Of a DNA stretch of 64,000 bases, positions 54,768 through 63,812 are shown in pieces. This DNA comes from Pseudomonas cavernae (GTDB lineage: Bacteria > Pseudomonadota > Gammaproteobacteria > Pseudomonadales > Pseudomonadaceae). The stretch's first letter is position 1, and each line of letters starts with the position of its first letter. Below the pieces are notes generated by a model that had not been told where the DNA came from, did not search any database, and worked only from the letters and a program-made list of their open reading frames with translations. Both the position numbers and the translations under genes were made by a program. The stretch is from positions 1,488,001 to 1,552,000 of the forward strand of contig NZ_CP032419.1 of the NCBI RefSeq assembly GCF_003595175.1. The letters are read 5' to 3'.

Positions 54768-55343
54768 TCAGGGTTTGACATACCAGAAGTCTTGCCACAG
54801 GCCGATCACTTTGGCCGGATAGGCGTTCTGGCCGAGGCTGCCGTTGTAGCGGGCGAGGGCGCGACTGAGGTCGCCGTGCTCCTTCTTCAGGTAGTAGCTG
54901 AGAATGGTGCAGCCGTAGCGCAGGTTGGTGGCATTGTCGGTCAGGTTGTCCTGCGGGCGCCCCAGTTCGGCCTTCCAGAATGGCATCACCTGCATCATGC
55001 CTTGCGCCCCCACCGAGGAAATGGCGAAGCGGTCGAAGCGGCTTTCGGCGTGGATCAGGGCGATGACCAGGTCCGGGCGAAGGCCGGCTTTGCTGGCTTC
55101 GCGATGCACCAGTCGAAGCAGATGGAGGCGTTCCTCGACAGCCGGCAGGTAGCGGGCGAGGCGGGTGGACATGTCCAGCAGCCAGACTTCTGCCTCGAAG
55201 CGATCTTGAAAACTGTCGGCTTCGGCGACCGTACGCTGCAGCAGGCTGCGTAATCCCGGCTCGGGGGCTTGGCGCAGATTGGCCGCGGCCGGTGCGGCCA
55301 GCAGCAGGAGGCTCAGCAGGGCGAAGCAAATCCGCGCCGGCAT
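54768..55343 (-). CDS. Lytic transglycosylase (SLT domain), exported
   Basis: 191 residues. The signal peptide MPARICFALLSLLLLAAPAA has cleavage after AAA. The SLT domain has the catalytic Glu in LVIALIHAESRFDRFAISSV, then GAQGMMQVMPFWKAEL and NLRYGCTILSYYLKKEHGDL, ending with ALARYNGSLGQNAYPAKVIG. It cleaves peptidoglycan with anhydro-muropeptide formation. It overlaps no neighbour and converges with acyP. Confidence 0.9.
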   Translation of the reverse strand: MPARICFALLSLLLLAAPAAANLRQAPEPGLRSLLQRTVAEADSFQDRFEAEVWLLDMSTRLARYLPAVEERLHLLRLVHREASKAGLRPDLVIALIHAESRFDRFAISSVGAQGMMQVMPFWKAELGRPQDNLTDNATNLRYGCTILSYYLKKEHGDLSRALARYNGSLGQNAYPAKVIGLWQDFWYVKP

Positions 55344-55351
55344 GGCTGGCC

Positions 55352-56308
55352 TCAGTTACTGCTACCGGGGTCTGCGGCCAGGCGGCCGGCGTCTTTCAGC
55401 AGAGATTTGAGGAAGTCCTGTTGCAGCTCGGGGTCGTTGCGGGTCAGTTCGACCAGGCTCTGCTCCAGCTCGCTGGCTTCCTCTTCCAGGCCCAAATCGG
55501 ATAGGCGCTTGACCCGGTGCACCCATTGCGGCACCTCATCATCTTCCAGGTCGTCGTAGATCAGCGCGTGGGCTTCCAGCAGCTTGCCACGCAGGGTGCG
55601 GCTGACCAGCAGGGTGGCATCGGCGCGGGCATTGTCCTGCGGATCTTCGACGCCCAGTTGCAACTTGCCGACGCGGCTGACGTCCTGCTCGGCAAAGGGG
55701 CCGTCGAGCAGGTTGAGGCGCAGGACGCCGTTACGATCGGTGGTCAGCTCGTGGGTTTCAGCGCCGGCCTTGACCTGCACTGGCCGTTCCGCCCATGGCA
55801 GGCTGGAGTATTCCATCCGCTGGTCCAGCTGTTTCTCGTCGATGCCGGCGAGGTTCTGCTGGGAGCGGCCATTGGATTGCGCGTTCATCAGCGGGTTAAG
55901 ACCGGCGAAACCGTAGCTGATCCAGTCCTTGGTAACGGTATCTGGCAGGCTGCCGAGCATGACCACATTCAGCACGTTGGCACCGATACCAGCTACCACC
56001 GCCACGGCGCCGAGCGGGATTTCGTAGGCCTCGCGCCAGGGTTGATAGGGGGTGTAGCGATCATAGCGTCGCGTGACCTCGAACTCGGTGACTTCGAAGG
56101 TCTTCTGTTCGTTGATCCGCACGCGGCGCTGCGGCAGCTCCAGCACGCGCGGCTCGCCGACTTCGATCTGCAGGCTGTGGTTCAGCAGTTTGCGCTCGAC
56201 TCGTTCCTCATGCTCGCTGCGCTGCGGCAAGTGGTTGGCGCAACCACTGAGAAAGAGGGCGCCGCAGAGCGCGGCGCCACCGAGACGGAAGGTACTTCGT
56301 GGGAACAT
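55352..56308 (-). CDS. Predicted lipoprotein of unknown function
   Basis: 318 residues. The signal peptide MFPRSTFRLGGAALCGALFL ends in lipobox LSGC. A hydrophobic stretch IPLGAVAVVAGIGANVLNVV (about residues 96-115) follows, then a beta-rich domain (AGAETHELTTDRNGVLRLNL) and an acidic helical C-terminus with LTRNDPELQQDFLKSLLKDA. No family named with confidence. It starts 24 nt after the proS stop on the same strand and precedes the transglycosylase by 8 nt. Confidence 0.75.
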   Translation of the reverse strand: MFPRSTFRLGGAALCGALFLSGCANHLPQRSEHEERVERKLLNHSLQIEVGEPRVLELPQRRVRINEQKTFEVTEFEVTRRYDRYTPYQPWREAYEIPLGAVAVVAGIGANVLNVVMLGSLPDTVTKDWISYGFAGLNPLMNAQSNGRSQQNLAGIDEKQLDQRMEYSSLPWAERPVQVKAGAETHELTTDRNGVLRLNLLDGPFAEQDVSRVGKLQLGVEDPQDNARADATLLVSRTLRGKLLEAHALIYDDLEDDEVPQWVHRVKRLSDLGLEEEASELEQSLVELTRNDPELQQDFLKSLLKDAGRLAADPGSSN

Positions 56309-56332
56309 GATGTCTCTTGGTGATGGGCTGGA

Positions 56333-58048
56333 TCAGCGATGGACACGAGCCTGGATGAAGGAGAGCACATCGGCGACCGGTATGGCCTGAGCCTCGGTCT
56401 CCTGGCGATTCTTGTATTCCAGGTTGCCTTCGGCCAGACCGCGATCGCTGACGACGATGCGGTGGGGGATGCCAATCAGCTCCATGTCCGCGAATTTGAT
56501 GCCCGGGCTGGTCTTTTTGTCACGGTCGTCGAGCAGCACTTCGAAACCGGCAGTCGTCAGTTCGGCGTAGAGCTTGTCGGTGGCGGCGCGCACTTCTTCG
56601 TTCTCGTAACGCAGCGCTACCAGGGCGATCTGGAAGGGGGCCAGGATGTCGTTCCAGATAATCCCGCGTTCGTCGTGGTTCTGCTCAATGGCGGCAGCCA
56701 CCACGCGGGACACGCCGATGCCATAGCAGCCCATGGTGAGCACGGCCGGTTTGCCGTTTTCGCCCATGACCGTGCAGCCCATCGCTTCACTGTATTTGGT
56801 GCCGAGTTGGAAGATATGACCGACCTCGATGCCGCGTTTGATTTCCAGGCTACCCTGGCCATCCGGGCTTGGGTCGCCGGCGACCACGTTACGCAGGTCG
56901 GCGACTTCCGGCAGCGGCAGGTCGCGTTCCCAGTTGACGCCAAAGTAATGCTTGTCATCGATGTTGGCGCCGATGGCGAAGTCGCTCATCAGAGCCACCG
57001 AGCGGTCGATGATGCATGGCAGCGGCAGGTTCAGCGGGCCAAGAGAGCCGGCGCCGGCACCGATGGCGCTGCGCAGTTCGGCTTCCGAGGCGAATGCCAG
57101 GGGGCTGGCGACCTGGGCCAGGTTGGCAGCCTTGATCTCGTTCAGTTCATGATCGCCGCGCACCATCAGGGCGATCAGGGTGCCGGCTTCGACGCCGTGT
57201 ACCACCAGTGTCTTGATGGTTTTCTCGATGGGTAGATTGAAACCCTCCACCAGTTCGGCAATGGTCTTCGCATTCGGCGTGTCGACCAGGCGCAGTGCTT
57301 CGGTCGCTGCGCCGCGCACGGTTTCGCGTGGCAGGGCTTCGGCTTTCTCGATGTTGGCGGCGTAGTCGGAGCTGTCGCTGAAGGCGATGTCATCTTCGCC
57401 GGACGCGGCCAGTACATGAAATTCGTGGGAGCCGGTGCCGCCAATCGAGCCGGTATCGGCTTGCACGGGGCGGAAGTTCAACCCGAGGCGGCTGAAAATA
57501 TTGCTGTAGGCCAAGTGCATGCGGTCGTAGGTTTCCTGCAGCGAAGCCTGGTCGAGGTGGAAGGAGTAGGCATCCTTCATGATGAACTCGCGGCCACGCA
57601 TCAGACCGAAGCGCGGGCGGATCTCGTCACGGAACTTGGTCTGGATCTGGTACAGGTTGATGGGCAGCTGCTTGTAGCTGCTCAGCTCGTTACGGGCCAG
57701 ATCGGTGATGACTTCCTCGTGGGTCGGGCCGGCGCAAAAGTCGCGCTCATGGCGGTCCTTGAGGCGCAGCAGTTCGGGGCCGTACTGCTCCCAACGGCCG
57801 GACTCCTGCCACAACTCGGCCGGTTGAATGCCGGGCATCAGCACTTCCAGGGCGCCCGCGGCATTCATCTCATCGCGCACCACGGCTTCGACTTTGCGCA
57901 GCACACGCAGGCCCATGGGTAGCCAGGTGTACAGGCCAGAGGCCAGTTTGCGGATCATGCCGGCGCGCAGCATCAGCTGATGGCTGATGACAACGGCATC
58001 GGACGGGGTTTCTTTGAGGGTCGAGAGCAGGTACTGACTGGTACGCAT
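56333..58048 (-). CDS. proS: Prolyl-tRNA synthetase (bacterial type, with editing domain)
   Basis: 571 residues, full bacterial ProS. Class II motifs: motif 1 near [20 protein letters not shown], motif 2 in [20 protein letters not shown], and motif 3 in [20 protein letters not shown]. The YbaK-like INS editing domain occupies residues about 230-390 ([20 protein letters not shown]), which clears misacylated Ala-tRNA(Pro). The C-terminal anticodon-binding domain has [20 protein letters not shown]. Monocistronic start with the downstream lipoprotein close behind. Confidence 0.96.
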   Translation of the reverse strand: MRTSQYLLSTLKETPSDAVVISHQLMLRAGMIRKLASGLYTWLPMGLRVLRKVEAVVRDEMNAAGALEVLMPGIQPAELWQESGRWEQYGPELLRLKDRHERDFCAGPTHEEVITDLARNELSSYKQLPINLYQIQTKFRDEIRPRFGLMRGREFIMKDAYSFHLDQASLQETYDRMHLAYSNIFSRLGLNFRPVQADTGSIGGTGSHEFHVLAASGEDDIAFSDSSDYAANIEKAEALPRETVRGAATEALRLVDTPNAKTIAELVEGFNLPIEKTIKTLVVHGVEAGTLIALMVRGDHELNEIKAANLAQVASPLAFASEAELRSAIGAGAGSLGPLNLPLPCIIDRSVALMSDFAIGANIDDKHYFGVNWERDLPLPEVADLRNVVAGDPSPDGQGSLEIKRGIEVGHIFQLGTKYSEAMGCTVMGENGKPAVLTMGCYGIGVSRVVAAAIEQNHDERGIIWNDILAPFQIALVALRYENEEVRAATDKLYAELTTAGFEVLLDDRDKKTSPGIKFADMELIGIPHRIVVSDRGLAEGNLEYKNRQETEAQAIPVADVLSFIQARVHR

Positions 58049-58430
58049 GGTTGGCCGTTATATCGGTTGCGAAGGCTGGAAATAGGTCGGCATTGTACGG
58101 CGCCCGTACAGTCGCGTACAGGATTGCGGCTGGGCTAACAAGGTGGCCGGTATGGCGAGTTGACTGCGGAGCAGGCGCAGAAACTGATTCGTCTGGGGGC
58201 GCTTACGGATTGAGCATCTGCGGAAGGTTGTTGAAGGTCGATCTGAATATCAACGTCCTGACTAAACCGAAGCCACTGGATCTGCTGGACGTTTGCGTTT
58301 GTCGCGGCGCCAGGCGGTATGCAAGGTCAACCTGATTTCCTGGGGAGGCTTGGATCAGTTGGTGGTGTACGCCTTGTCGCTTTGGGCTGGCCAGTTTCAG
58401 ATGTGGTCCCGAGTTGGATTGTGCGGCGAT
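58049..58430. other. Intergenic region with possible gene fragments
   Basis: About 380 bp upstream of proS with no complete gene. The plus-strand frame near 58147-58214 reads YGELTAEQAQKLIRLGALTD then TGA, and a second frame near 58230 reads VDLNINVLTKPKPLDLLD. Both look like ends of lost genes, without starts or ribosome sites. The proS promoter must lie in the left part (58049-58140). Confidence 0.35.
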
Positions 58431-58458
58431 AAAAAAGCCCGGCAGAGCCGGGCTTTTT
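58431..58458. terminator. Bidirectional terminator, 3' of the OprD-family gene
   Basis: AAAAAGCCCGGC and GCCGGGCTTTTT pair around AGA; on the minus strand it lies 27 nt after the porin stop codon. Confidence 0.9.
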
Positions 58459-58484
58459 CATGGGGTATCGAACTAGCGCAGGAG

Positions 58485-59807
58485 TTACAGCACTTCCAGC
58501 GGGTATTCGATAATTACACGTACTTCGTCCAGATCGCTGTCGAAGCTGGTAGCGCGGTGGGTAGCGTGACGGATGCGGAAGGACAGGTCCTTGGCAGAGC
58601 CTTCCTGCACTACGTACTTGGCTTCCAGGTTGCGTTCCCAGTGTTTATCGCTGCCGTCGCCGAAGTTGCCGGCATAGATGCCGTTCGGGTCCATCTTGGT
58701 GCCGTCGATGTCGTCACCGCTGACATAGCGACCCATGAAGCTCAGGCCCGGCACGCCATATTCGGCCATGTTCAGGTCATAGCGGGCCTGCCAGGAGCGC
58801 TCGTTCGGGGCGTTGAAGTCCGAGTACTGAACCGAGTTGGCGAGGAAGATCGAGTCGCCGGAGTTAAAGCCACCCATGGACAGGTAGTCGAACGGCTCGT
58901 CGCCATTCACGCGCTGGTAGGCCAGGGTGAACTTGTGCGCGCCGAGGGAATAGGCGGCAGCCAGCGAGAAGGTGGTGTTGTCGATGTCGCCAGCGTCGGC
59001 GCGGCCTTCATCGAGGGTGCGGTACGCATTGAAGTCGAAGTTCAGCGCCTGATCATCGCTCAGCGGGATGTTGTAGTTGGCGTTGCCATAGTACTGGCGC
59101 CACACGTCCTCGAACTCGGATGCGTAGAGGGTGAAGCTCAGATTGTCGTTGACGCCGTAAGTGCCGCCCACATAATCGGCGTTGCGGGCATCGATGACGC
59201 CGGCAAAGTCGTAGGACAGCGCAATGCTACCGTCACGGTTAGTGGAGGCGTTGCCGTCACGGGTGGAGGTGAAGTGGCCGGCATCCAGGGTCAGGTTCTC
59301 GATTTCACCACTGGTCAGCTGGAAACCTTCCGCGCTGCTCGGGAACAGGCGAGCGGTGCCGATGGCGAATACCGGAGCGGTGGGGAACAGGTTGCCGTAT
59401 TTCAGCACGGTGTTGGAAATTTGCGCTTTAACCGCGCCGCCAGCGTAGGAGTAATCATCCTGTGCTTTGCCATCGCTGCCAATTGGCAGCAGGCCAGTGC
59501 CCCTGGTGCCGCCACCGCTATTCAGCTTAATGCCCAGCATGGCGTGGGTGTCGACACCGAAACCTACGGTGCCTTGGGTGAAGCCGGACTCGTACATTGC
59601 ACTAATGCCGTGGGCCCACTCATTGCGGTAGTTCTGGCCGCCCGGGTTGTTTTTGAAGTTGCGGTAGAAGGCGAAGTTTTTATTCAACAGAGTCAGGCTG
59701 CTGTCTTCGGCAAAGCCCTTGGAGTCGGACTGTTGGCTGGCGGCTGCCATTTGAGTGGTGCCCGCGGCGATGGCCAGGGCAATGATGCTCCACTTCATCA
59801 CTTGCAT
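58485..59807 (-). CDS. oprD: OprD-family outer membrane porin
   Basis: 440 residues. The signal peptide MKWSIIALAIAAGTTQMAAA (from residue 4) has cleavage after AAA. The mature protein starts SQQSDSKGFAEDSSLTLLNK and contains the family landmark NFAFYRNFKNNPGGQNYRNE and GISAMYESGFTQGTVGFGVD. The C-terminal strand DEVRVIIEYPLEVL fits an 18-strand barrel. OprD-type porins take up basic amino acids, small acids and (in P. aeruginosa) carbapenems. The name is given because of its place next to proS; other OprD subfamily members are possible. AAAGGAG precedes the ATG. Confidence 0.85.
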   Translation of the reverse strand: MQVMKWSIIALAIAAGTTQMAAASQQSDSKGFAEDSSLTLLNKNFAFYRNFKNNPGGQNYRNEWAHGISAMYESGFTQGTVGFGVDTHAMLGIKLNSGGGTRGTGLLPIGSDGKAQDDYSYAGGAVKAQISNTVLKYGNLFPTAPVFAIGTARLFPSSAEGFQLTSGEIENLTLDAGHFTSTRDGNASTNRDGSIALSYDFAGVIDARNADYVGGTYGVNDNLSFTLYASEFEDVWRQYYGNANYNIPLSDDQALNFDFNAYRTLDEGRADAGDIDNTTFSLAAAYSLGAHKFTLAYQRVNGDEPFDYLSMGGFNSGDSIFLANSVQYSDFNAPNERSWQARYDLNMAEYGVPGLSFMGRYVSGDDIDGTKMDPNGIYAGNFGDGSDKHWERNLEAKYVVQEGSAKDLSFRIRHATHRATSFDSDLDEVRVIIEYPLEVL

Positions 59808-60531
59808 TGTGATTGCTCCTTTGGTTTAGAAGAGTTGTGCTGCCCATCGTAATTGTTGTATGGGCGGCTCTTTCTTTTTGTGTCCGCGCTAACGTATAGC
59901 ACGCGGACAATATTGGCGATAGTTGCTCTTGGTTCCTTACGGATTCTTCACGCCACTGTCGCAGAATCCGATAGAGCATGTCGCAATTTCATAGCTTTGA
60001 CGGTGCTGCGGCTCCCGTTTAACTAATTTTTCTTGGCTTTTCAAGGCGTAAGAGGCAGTAAAGCCGGTTTGCCGAAAGTTTCCACCTTGTATTGATCGCT
60101 AGGCTGAGTGCAGTGCCTGCCTGAGTGTGCCGAGGATTTCGATTTCTCCTTTTTTACTGTCTTGCTCAGCCCGATTCTGGTGATAAGCAACAAGCGTGCA
60201 CAAAATTGATAAATGGCGAAAAGAAATGTGGTACCCGCTTTAAGTCTGGCTTTTGCTTGAGTCGTGTCCTATAGAGGCACGCCTTGCCTGGCGTCGTTGC
60301 GGGTGCGATTTTCATCGTCTAGGCGGGGCGAGAAGCGGTGACCCCCAAAGAGTCGTGGCCGCTGCCGGGCTTGCTCAGGTCGGCGGCTGGCGATGCCTTC
60401 TTGCTCCATTTCGGTGCGATCTTGGGAGGGTGAACAAGCCGCTGATCGCGCGTATCCTATGGACTGGCCGTTTGATGCGCTGTGGTCGAGCGCTGATGCG
60501 GATTTTGATTGGTCGAGCAGGAGAGGCTGGT
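59808..60531. other. Long intergenic region between the porin and the HIT gene
   Basis: 724 bp with no convincing gene. The left half (59850-60250) is AT-richer than the surroundings and should hold the porin promoter and leader. The right part (60290-60530) is GC-rich and open in the HIT frame but lacks a start with a ribosome site or recognisable domain. A TATCCTATGG-like -10 candidate lies near 60453 for the HIT gene. No strong hairpin seen. Confidence 0.5.
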
Positions 60532-60957
60532 ATGTTCGCCCTGGATTCCCGTCTGCAGCAGGACACCCTGGCTGTCGGCGACTATCCCTTATGCCGCTTG
60601 CTGTTGATGAACGAGGCGCGCTACCCCTGGTTCATTCTCGTGCCGCGGCGTGAGGAGGTTACTGAGCTGTTTCAGCTCGATGCCGCTGACCAGCAGCGCC
60701 TGTGGCAAGAAACCACCTCTTTGGCGGAGACGCTCAAGGATACCTTTGCGGCGGACAAGATGAATGTCGCCACGCTGGGTAATGTTGTTAGTCAGTTGCA
60801 TATGCATGTCATCGTGCGCCGTCGTGACGATGCGGCTTGGCCGGCTCCTGTCTGGGGCAAGTATTCGCCTCAGCCATACACGGCGGAGCAGATTGCAGCC
60901 ATTCGAGCCAGGTTGTGTCTGGTGCTGACGGATGATTTTCGTTTTATCGAGGGCTAG
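60532..60957 (+). CDS. HIT-superfamily protein
   Basis: 141 residues from the ATG at 60532 (MFALDSRLQQDTLAVGDYPL), with GGAGAGG upstream. The HIT core reads VVSQLHMHVIVRRRDDAAWP: the first two His of HxHxH are present and the third place is Ile, as in the proteobacterial subgroup with HxHVI. It may be a nucleotide hydrolase or transferase of unknown substrate. slyX starts 3 nt after it. Confidence 0.85.
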   Translation: MFALDSRLQQDTLAVGDYPLCRLLLMNEARYPWFILVPRREEVTELFQLDAADQQRLWQETTSLAETLKDTFAADKMNVATLGNVVSQLHMHVIVRRRDDAAWPAPVWGKYSPQPYTAEQIAAIRARLCLVLTDDFRFIEG

Positions 60958-60960
60958 GCC

Positions 60961-61167
60961 GTGGGTTTGGAAGAGCGCGTTACCGAGTTGGAAAGCCGTT
61001 TGGCGTTTCAGGATGACACCATTCAGGCGTTGAGCGATGTGCTGGTTGCGCAGCAGCAGGTGATCGATCGTGTGCAGTTGCAGTTGGCGACTCTTGCCAG
61101 GCGGCAGGAGGAGTTGCAAGGGCGGTTCGATATTATCGATGACGATGTTCCTCCTCCGCATTATTGA
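60961..61167 (+). CDS. slyX: SlyX family protein
   Basis: 68 residues. A coiled coil runs from LEERVTELESRLAFQDDTIQ to the RRQEELQG segment, and the C-terminus DDDVPPPHY carries the PPPHY motif diagnostic of SlyX. The start is GTG at 60961. The function is unknown; it is cotranscribed with the HIT gene. The stop codon lies in a perfect palindromic terminator. Confidence 0.92.
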   Translation: MGLEERVTELESRLAFQDDTIQALSDVLVAQQQVIDRVQLQLATLARRQEELQGRFDIIDDDVPPPHY

Positions 61168-61207
61168 CCCATAAAAAACCCGCCAGCTGGCGGGTTTTTT
61201 ATGGGTC
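61166..61207. terminator. Perfect palindromic bidirectional terminator
   Basis: A 42-nt perfect palindrome, GACCCATAAAAAACCCGCCA (61166-61185) and its exact complement to 61207, between the convergent slyX and the cold-shock fusion gene. It overlaps the slyX stop codon. Confidence 0.92.
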
Positions 61208-61212
61208 GGGTA

Positions 61213-61815
61213 TTAGCGTCGTTGCGGTAGGGCGGCTATCACATCTTCTGCCTGCAGGCCCTTGTCGCGTTGCATGACGGAGAACTCCACGCGCTGCCCC
61301 TCGACCAGTACGCGGTGGCCTTCACCGCGAATGGCGCGAAAGTGCACGAAGATGTCATCGCCGGAGTCGCGCGAGATGAAGCCGAAGCCCTTGGAGGTGT
61401 TGAACCATTTGACGGTGCCGGTCTCGCGATTGCCCAGATCTTTGGTCGACGTGGTGCCGCGGGTCTTCATGCGCAGGTTGGTGGCCAAGTGCAGCGCCAC
61501 GGCCGTGAAGACTGTCAATAGGCTGAGCAGGACTGCAGGTTGGCCGCCAATCACGGGCAGGGGGGCCAGCAGGATCAGGACCTGCAGGACCACGGCGAAT
61601 ACCAGTAGGGCGGATACCAGGCCTTGCAACTGGTTACGCGCGCCGACATGCCAGATAGGTAGGAGTGGTGCCAGAAGCAGATTCAGTGAGCCAAACAAGG
61701 CAAGGTAGAGCGCATCGGGTTGTTGCAGGTAGGGCAGTGCTTCGTTGCGAAGGCTCGGAGCAAAGGACAACAGTAAGGCGATGACGCCCGTTAGTAGGTG
61801 GACGGTCTTCAACAT
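61213..61815 (-). CDS. Membrane protein with C-terminal cold-shock domain
   Basis: 200 residues. Four hydrophobic segments fill residues about 1-115 ([58 protein letters not shown] and [20 protein letters not shown]). A cold-shock domain follows at about 133-198, with both RNP motifs: [17 protein letters not shown] and [10 protein letters not shown]. The fusion would tether a nucleic-acid-binding CSD to the inner membrane. A gene of this kind sits between slyX and dps in P. aeruginosa too. Confidence 0.88.
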   Translation of the reverse strand: MLKTVHLLTGVIALLLSFAPSLRNEALPYLQQPDALYLALFGSLNLLLAPLLPIWHVGARNQLQGLVSALLVFAVVLQVLILLAPLPVIGGQPAVLLSLLTVFTAVALHLATNLRMKTRGTTSTKDLGNRETGTVKWFNTSKGFGFISRDSGDDIFVHFRAIRGEGHRVLVEGQRVEFSVMQRDKGLQAEDVIAALPQRR

Positions 61816-61991
61816 GGGTAATGAGCTCGCTTAATAATAAGAAGTATCACAAGGAAGAGCGGCTTGACGCCTGCGCCCCTGAATAATGATGGGCGTTCGA
61901 TGTTCGCACGGAGTCATGCCTGTACGTCGCGTTCCAAACAGCTATGCGGCCGCACGCGCGTATTTAACAGCAAAGCGGATGGCTACTCAAA

Positions 61992-63059
61992 TCAAGCGTT
62001 TAGGCTATCTTGCGAGGGGGAAAAGAAGACCTGATTGCGGCCATTGCGTTTCGCCTGGTAGAGGGCGTCGTCGGCGCGGGTCAATAGGCTTTCGAGGTCG
62101 TCGTCGGTCCGGGCTAGGGCCAGGCCGAAGCTGGCGGTGATGCTGTCCAGAACCTCGTCGGTGCGTCTCACCTTGATGCGTAGGGCCTGGAGTTTCAGGC
62201 GCAGTTGTTCGGCGAAGGCTTGTGCGCTTGACGCGTTGCTGCAGTCGCGCAGGATGATACAGAACTCTTCGCCGCCGTAGCGGGCGGCCATGGCTCGAGG
62301 GGGTAACAGTTCGCGTAGCAGTTGGCCGACGTGCTGAAGCACGCGGTCGCCCAGTGGGTGGCCATATTGGTCGTTGAACTGCTTGAAGTGATCGATATCC
62401 AGAATGATCAAGGCCACGCCCTGATGGCCGGCCGCGAGAATTTGCTCGAGCAGGCGAGTGAAGGCATGGCGATTGAAAACCTGAGTCAGGCTATCCACTG
62501 TCGCGGCTCGGTGGGCGCGCTCCAGTTGGCTGCGCAACTGCGTGATCTCGTCTTGAGCCGAGCGCAGTCGGTAGAGAAATTGTTCCTGCTGCTCCTGCAT
62601 GAGCTGCGTACTTTGTTGTAGCTCGTTCAGCACGCTGGGCAGGTCGTCGATGAGCGGCTCATTCAGCGCGGCCAATCCTTGGTCCAGGCTGTTCTGGTAG
62701 GCGCGGCTGTGGGTCAGGCTGTGAGAGACATCGCCTTCGATGTCGTCGACCAGCTCAATCACTTGCTGTTGGCCGGCGCGGGCTTCTTCCAGCTCGCCAC
62801 GAATGATGAATTCGCGGAAAAGCTTGGTGGCAGTTTCAGGAGGGAAGCTGTCGAAGTCCGTGACAGTCTTGTCCAGGCGTCGATTGAGTTCGGGGTTCCG
62901 GCCTTGGCTGTAGGTGTACCAGAGGGCGTAATGCACCGGGTTCGGCGGGATGTCATGGCGCACCATGAGGGGAACCGCATGCTTGAGCAAGTCTGCGGCC
63001 TCGCGGGTTTCTTCTGGATAAAGCTCGAGAGTGTTCGGGTTTTTCGGCGACTGCTTCAT
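61992..63059 (-). CDS. GGDEF-domain diguanylate cyclase
   Basis: 355 residues from the ATG at 63059 (MKQSPKNPNTLELYPEETRE); a GTG at 63068 is possible. The helical N-terminal part (1-185) contains PPNPVHYALWYTYSQGRNPE and a coiled coil, with no membrane segment. The GGDEF domain (about 185-350) has the active-site ARYGGEEFCIILRD and LDIDHFKQFNDQYGHPLGDR for metal and substrate. The inhibitory I-site RxxD is absent: the residues before ARYGGEEF read LPPRAMA. Predicted cytosolic c-di-GMP synthesis. Confidence 0.9.
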   Translation of the reverse strand: MKQSPKNPNTLELYPEETREAADLLKHAVPLMVRHDIPPNPVHYALWYTYSQGRNPELNRRLDKTVTDFDSFPPETATKLFREFIIRGELEEARAGQQQVIELVDDIEGDVSHSLTHSRAYQNSLDQGLAALNEPLIDDLPSVLNELQQSTQLMQEQQEQFLYRLRSAQDEITQLRSQLERAHRAATVDSLTQVFNRHAFTRLLEQILAAGHQGVALIILDIDHFKQFNDQYGHPLGDRVLQHVGQLLRELLPPRAMAARYGGEEFCIILRDCSNASSAQAFAEQLRLKLQALRIKVRRTDEVLDSITASFGLALARTDDDLESLLTRADDALYQAKRNGRNQVFFSPSQDSLNA

Positions 63060-63121
63060 TCGCGTCACTGTGGCGGGGTCCAGGTCGGCAGAGCATAGAG
63101 TAGCCGCCGTGCCCTGCCTAG

Positions 63122-63150
63122 CAAAAGGCCCGACTAGAGCGGGCCTTTTG
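63122..63150 (-). terminator. Terminator of dps
   Basis: CAAAAGGCCCG (63122-63132) and CGGGCCTTTTG (63140-63150) pair with a 7-nt loop, 13 nt after the dps stop on the minus strand. Confidence 0.85.
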
Positions 63151-63163
63151 CGTGTTGGGTGGC

Positions 63164-63634
63164 TCAGGCGGCGAGCAGGCTGCGCAGCATCCAGGCGGTT
63201 TTTTCATGCACTTGCATGCGCTGGGTCAGCAGGTCGGCGGTGGGCTCGTCGCTGACCTTGTCCAGTAGGGCGAAGATGCCGCGGGCGGTGCGCACCACGG
63301 CTTCCTGCCCCTGGACCAATTGCTTGATCATGTCCTCGGCGCCTGGCACGCCTTCTTCTTCTTTAATCGAGGACAGGCGCGCATACGCGGCATAGGTACC
63401 GGGAGCAGGGAAGCCGAGGGCGCGGATGCGCTCGGCGATCGCATCGACGGCCAGCGCCAGCTCGGTGTACTGCCCTTCGAACATCAGGTGCAGGGTGTTG
63501 AACATCGGGCCGGTGACGTTCCAGTGAAAGTTGTGGGTTTTCAGGTACAGGGTATAGGTGTCCGCCAATAGACGGGACAGGCCTTCGGCGATGGCTGCGC
63601 GGTCCTGTTCGGCAATGCCAATGTTGATTTCCAT
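63164..63634 (-). CDS. dps: Dps-family DNA-protecting ferritin-like protein
   Basis: 156 residues, full Dps length, from the ATG at 63634 with AAAGGAG upstream. The ferroxidase residues are in [20 protein letters not shown] (His) and [20 protein letters not shown] (Asp/Glu across the dimer interface), with the family motif [20 protein letters not shown]. It oxidises Fe(II) with peroxide and stores iron; many Dps proteins also bind DNA. A long hairpin lies just upstream in the leader. Confidence 0.95.
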   Translation of the reverse strand: MEINIGIAEQDRAAIAEGLSRLLADTYTLYLKTHNFHWNVTGPMFNTLHLMFEGQYTELALAVDAIAERIRALGFPAPGTYAAYARLSSIKEEEGVPGAEDMIKQLVQGQEAVVRTARGIFALLDKVSDEPTADLLTQRMQVHEKTAWMLRSLLAA

Positions 63635-63660
63635 GTCGTTTCTCCTTTCAGGTGGTTCGG

Positions 63661-63711
63661 AGCCGAATCCGCTCCATGATGGGCACAGCCTAGCATGGAG
63701 CGGATTCGGCT
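63661..63711. repeat. 18-bp perfect inverted repeat in the dps leader
   Basis: AGCCGAATCCGCTCCATG (63661-63678) and CATGGAGCGGATTCGGCT (63694-63711) are exactly complementary with a 15-nt loop. It lies 27 nt upstream of the dps start, between promoter and ribosome site, where it would form a strong hairpin in the mRNA or act as an operator. Confidence 0.7.
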
Positions 63712-63812
63712 TGATCTTGGCTTGTGTCAATGAAACCAATGTTTAGAGACTATGAGTTCTCCGGGTTCCGTCCTGATGCGGGAAGCGGGCATTGGCGCTT
63801 GGGCGGTTGCTC

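Noticed and set aside
58293..59852. 519-codon plus-strand ORF
   Set aside because: Antisense to the OprD-family porin; the porin has a signal peptide, family motifs and a terminator, and the plus frame has none of these.
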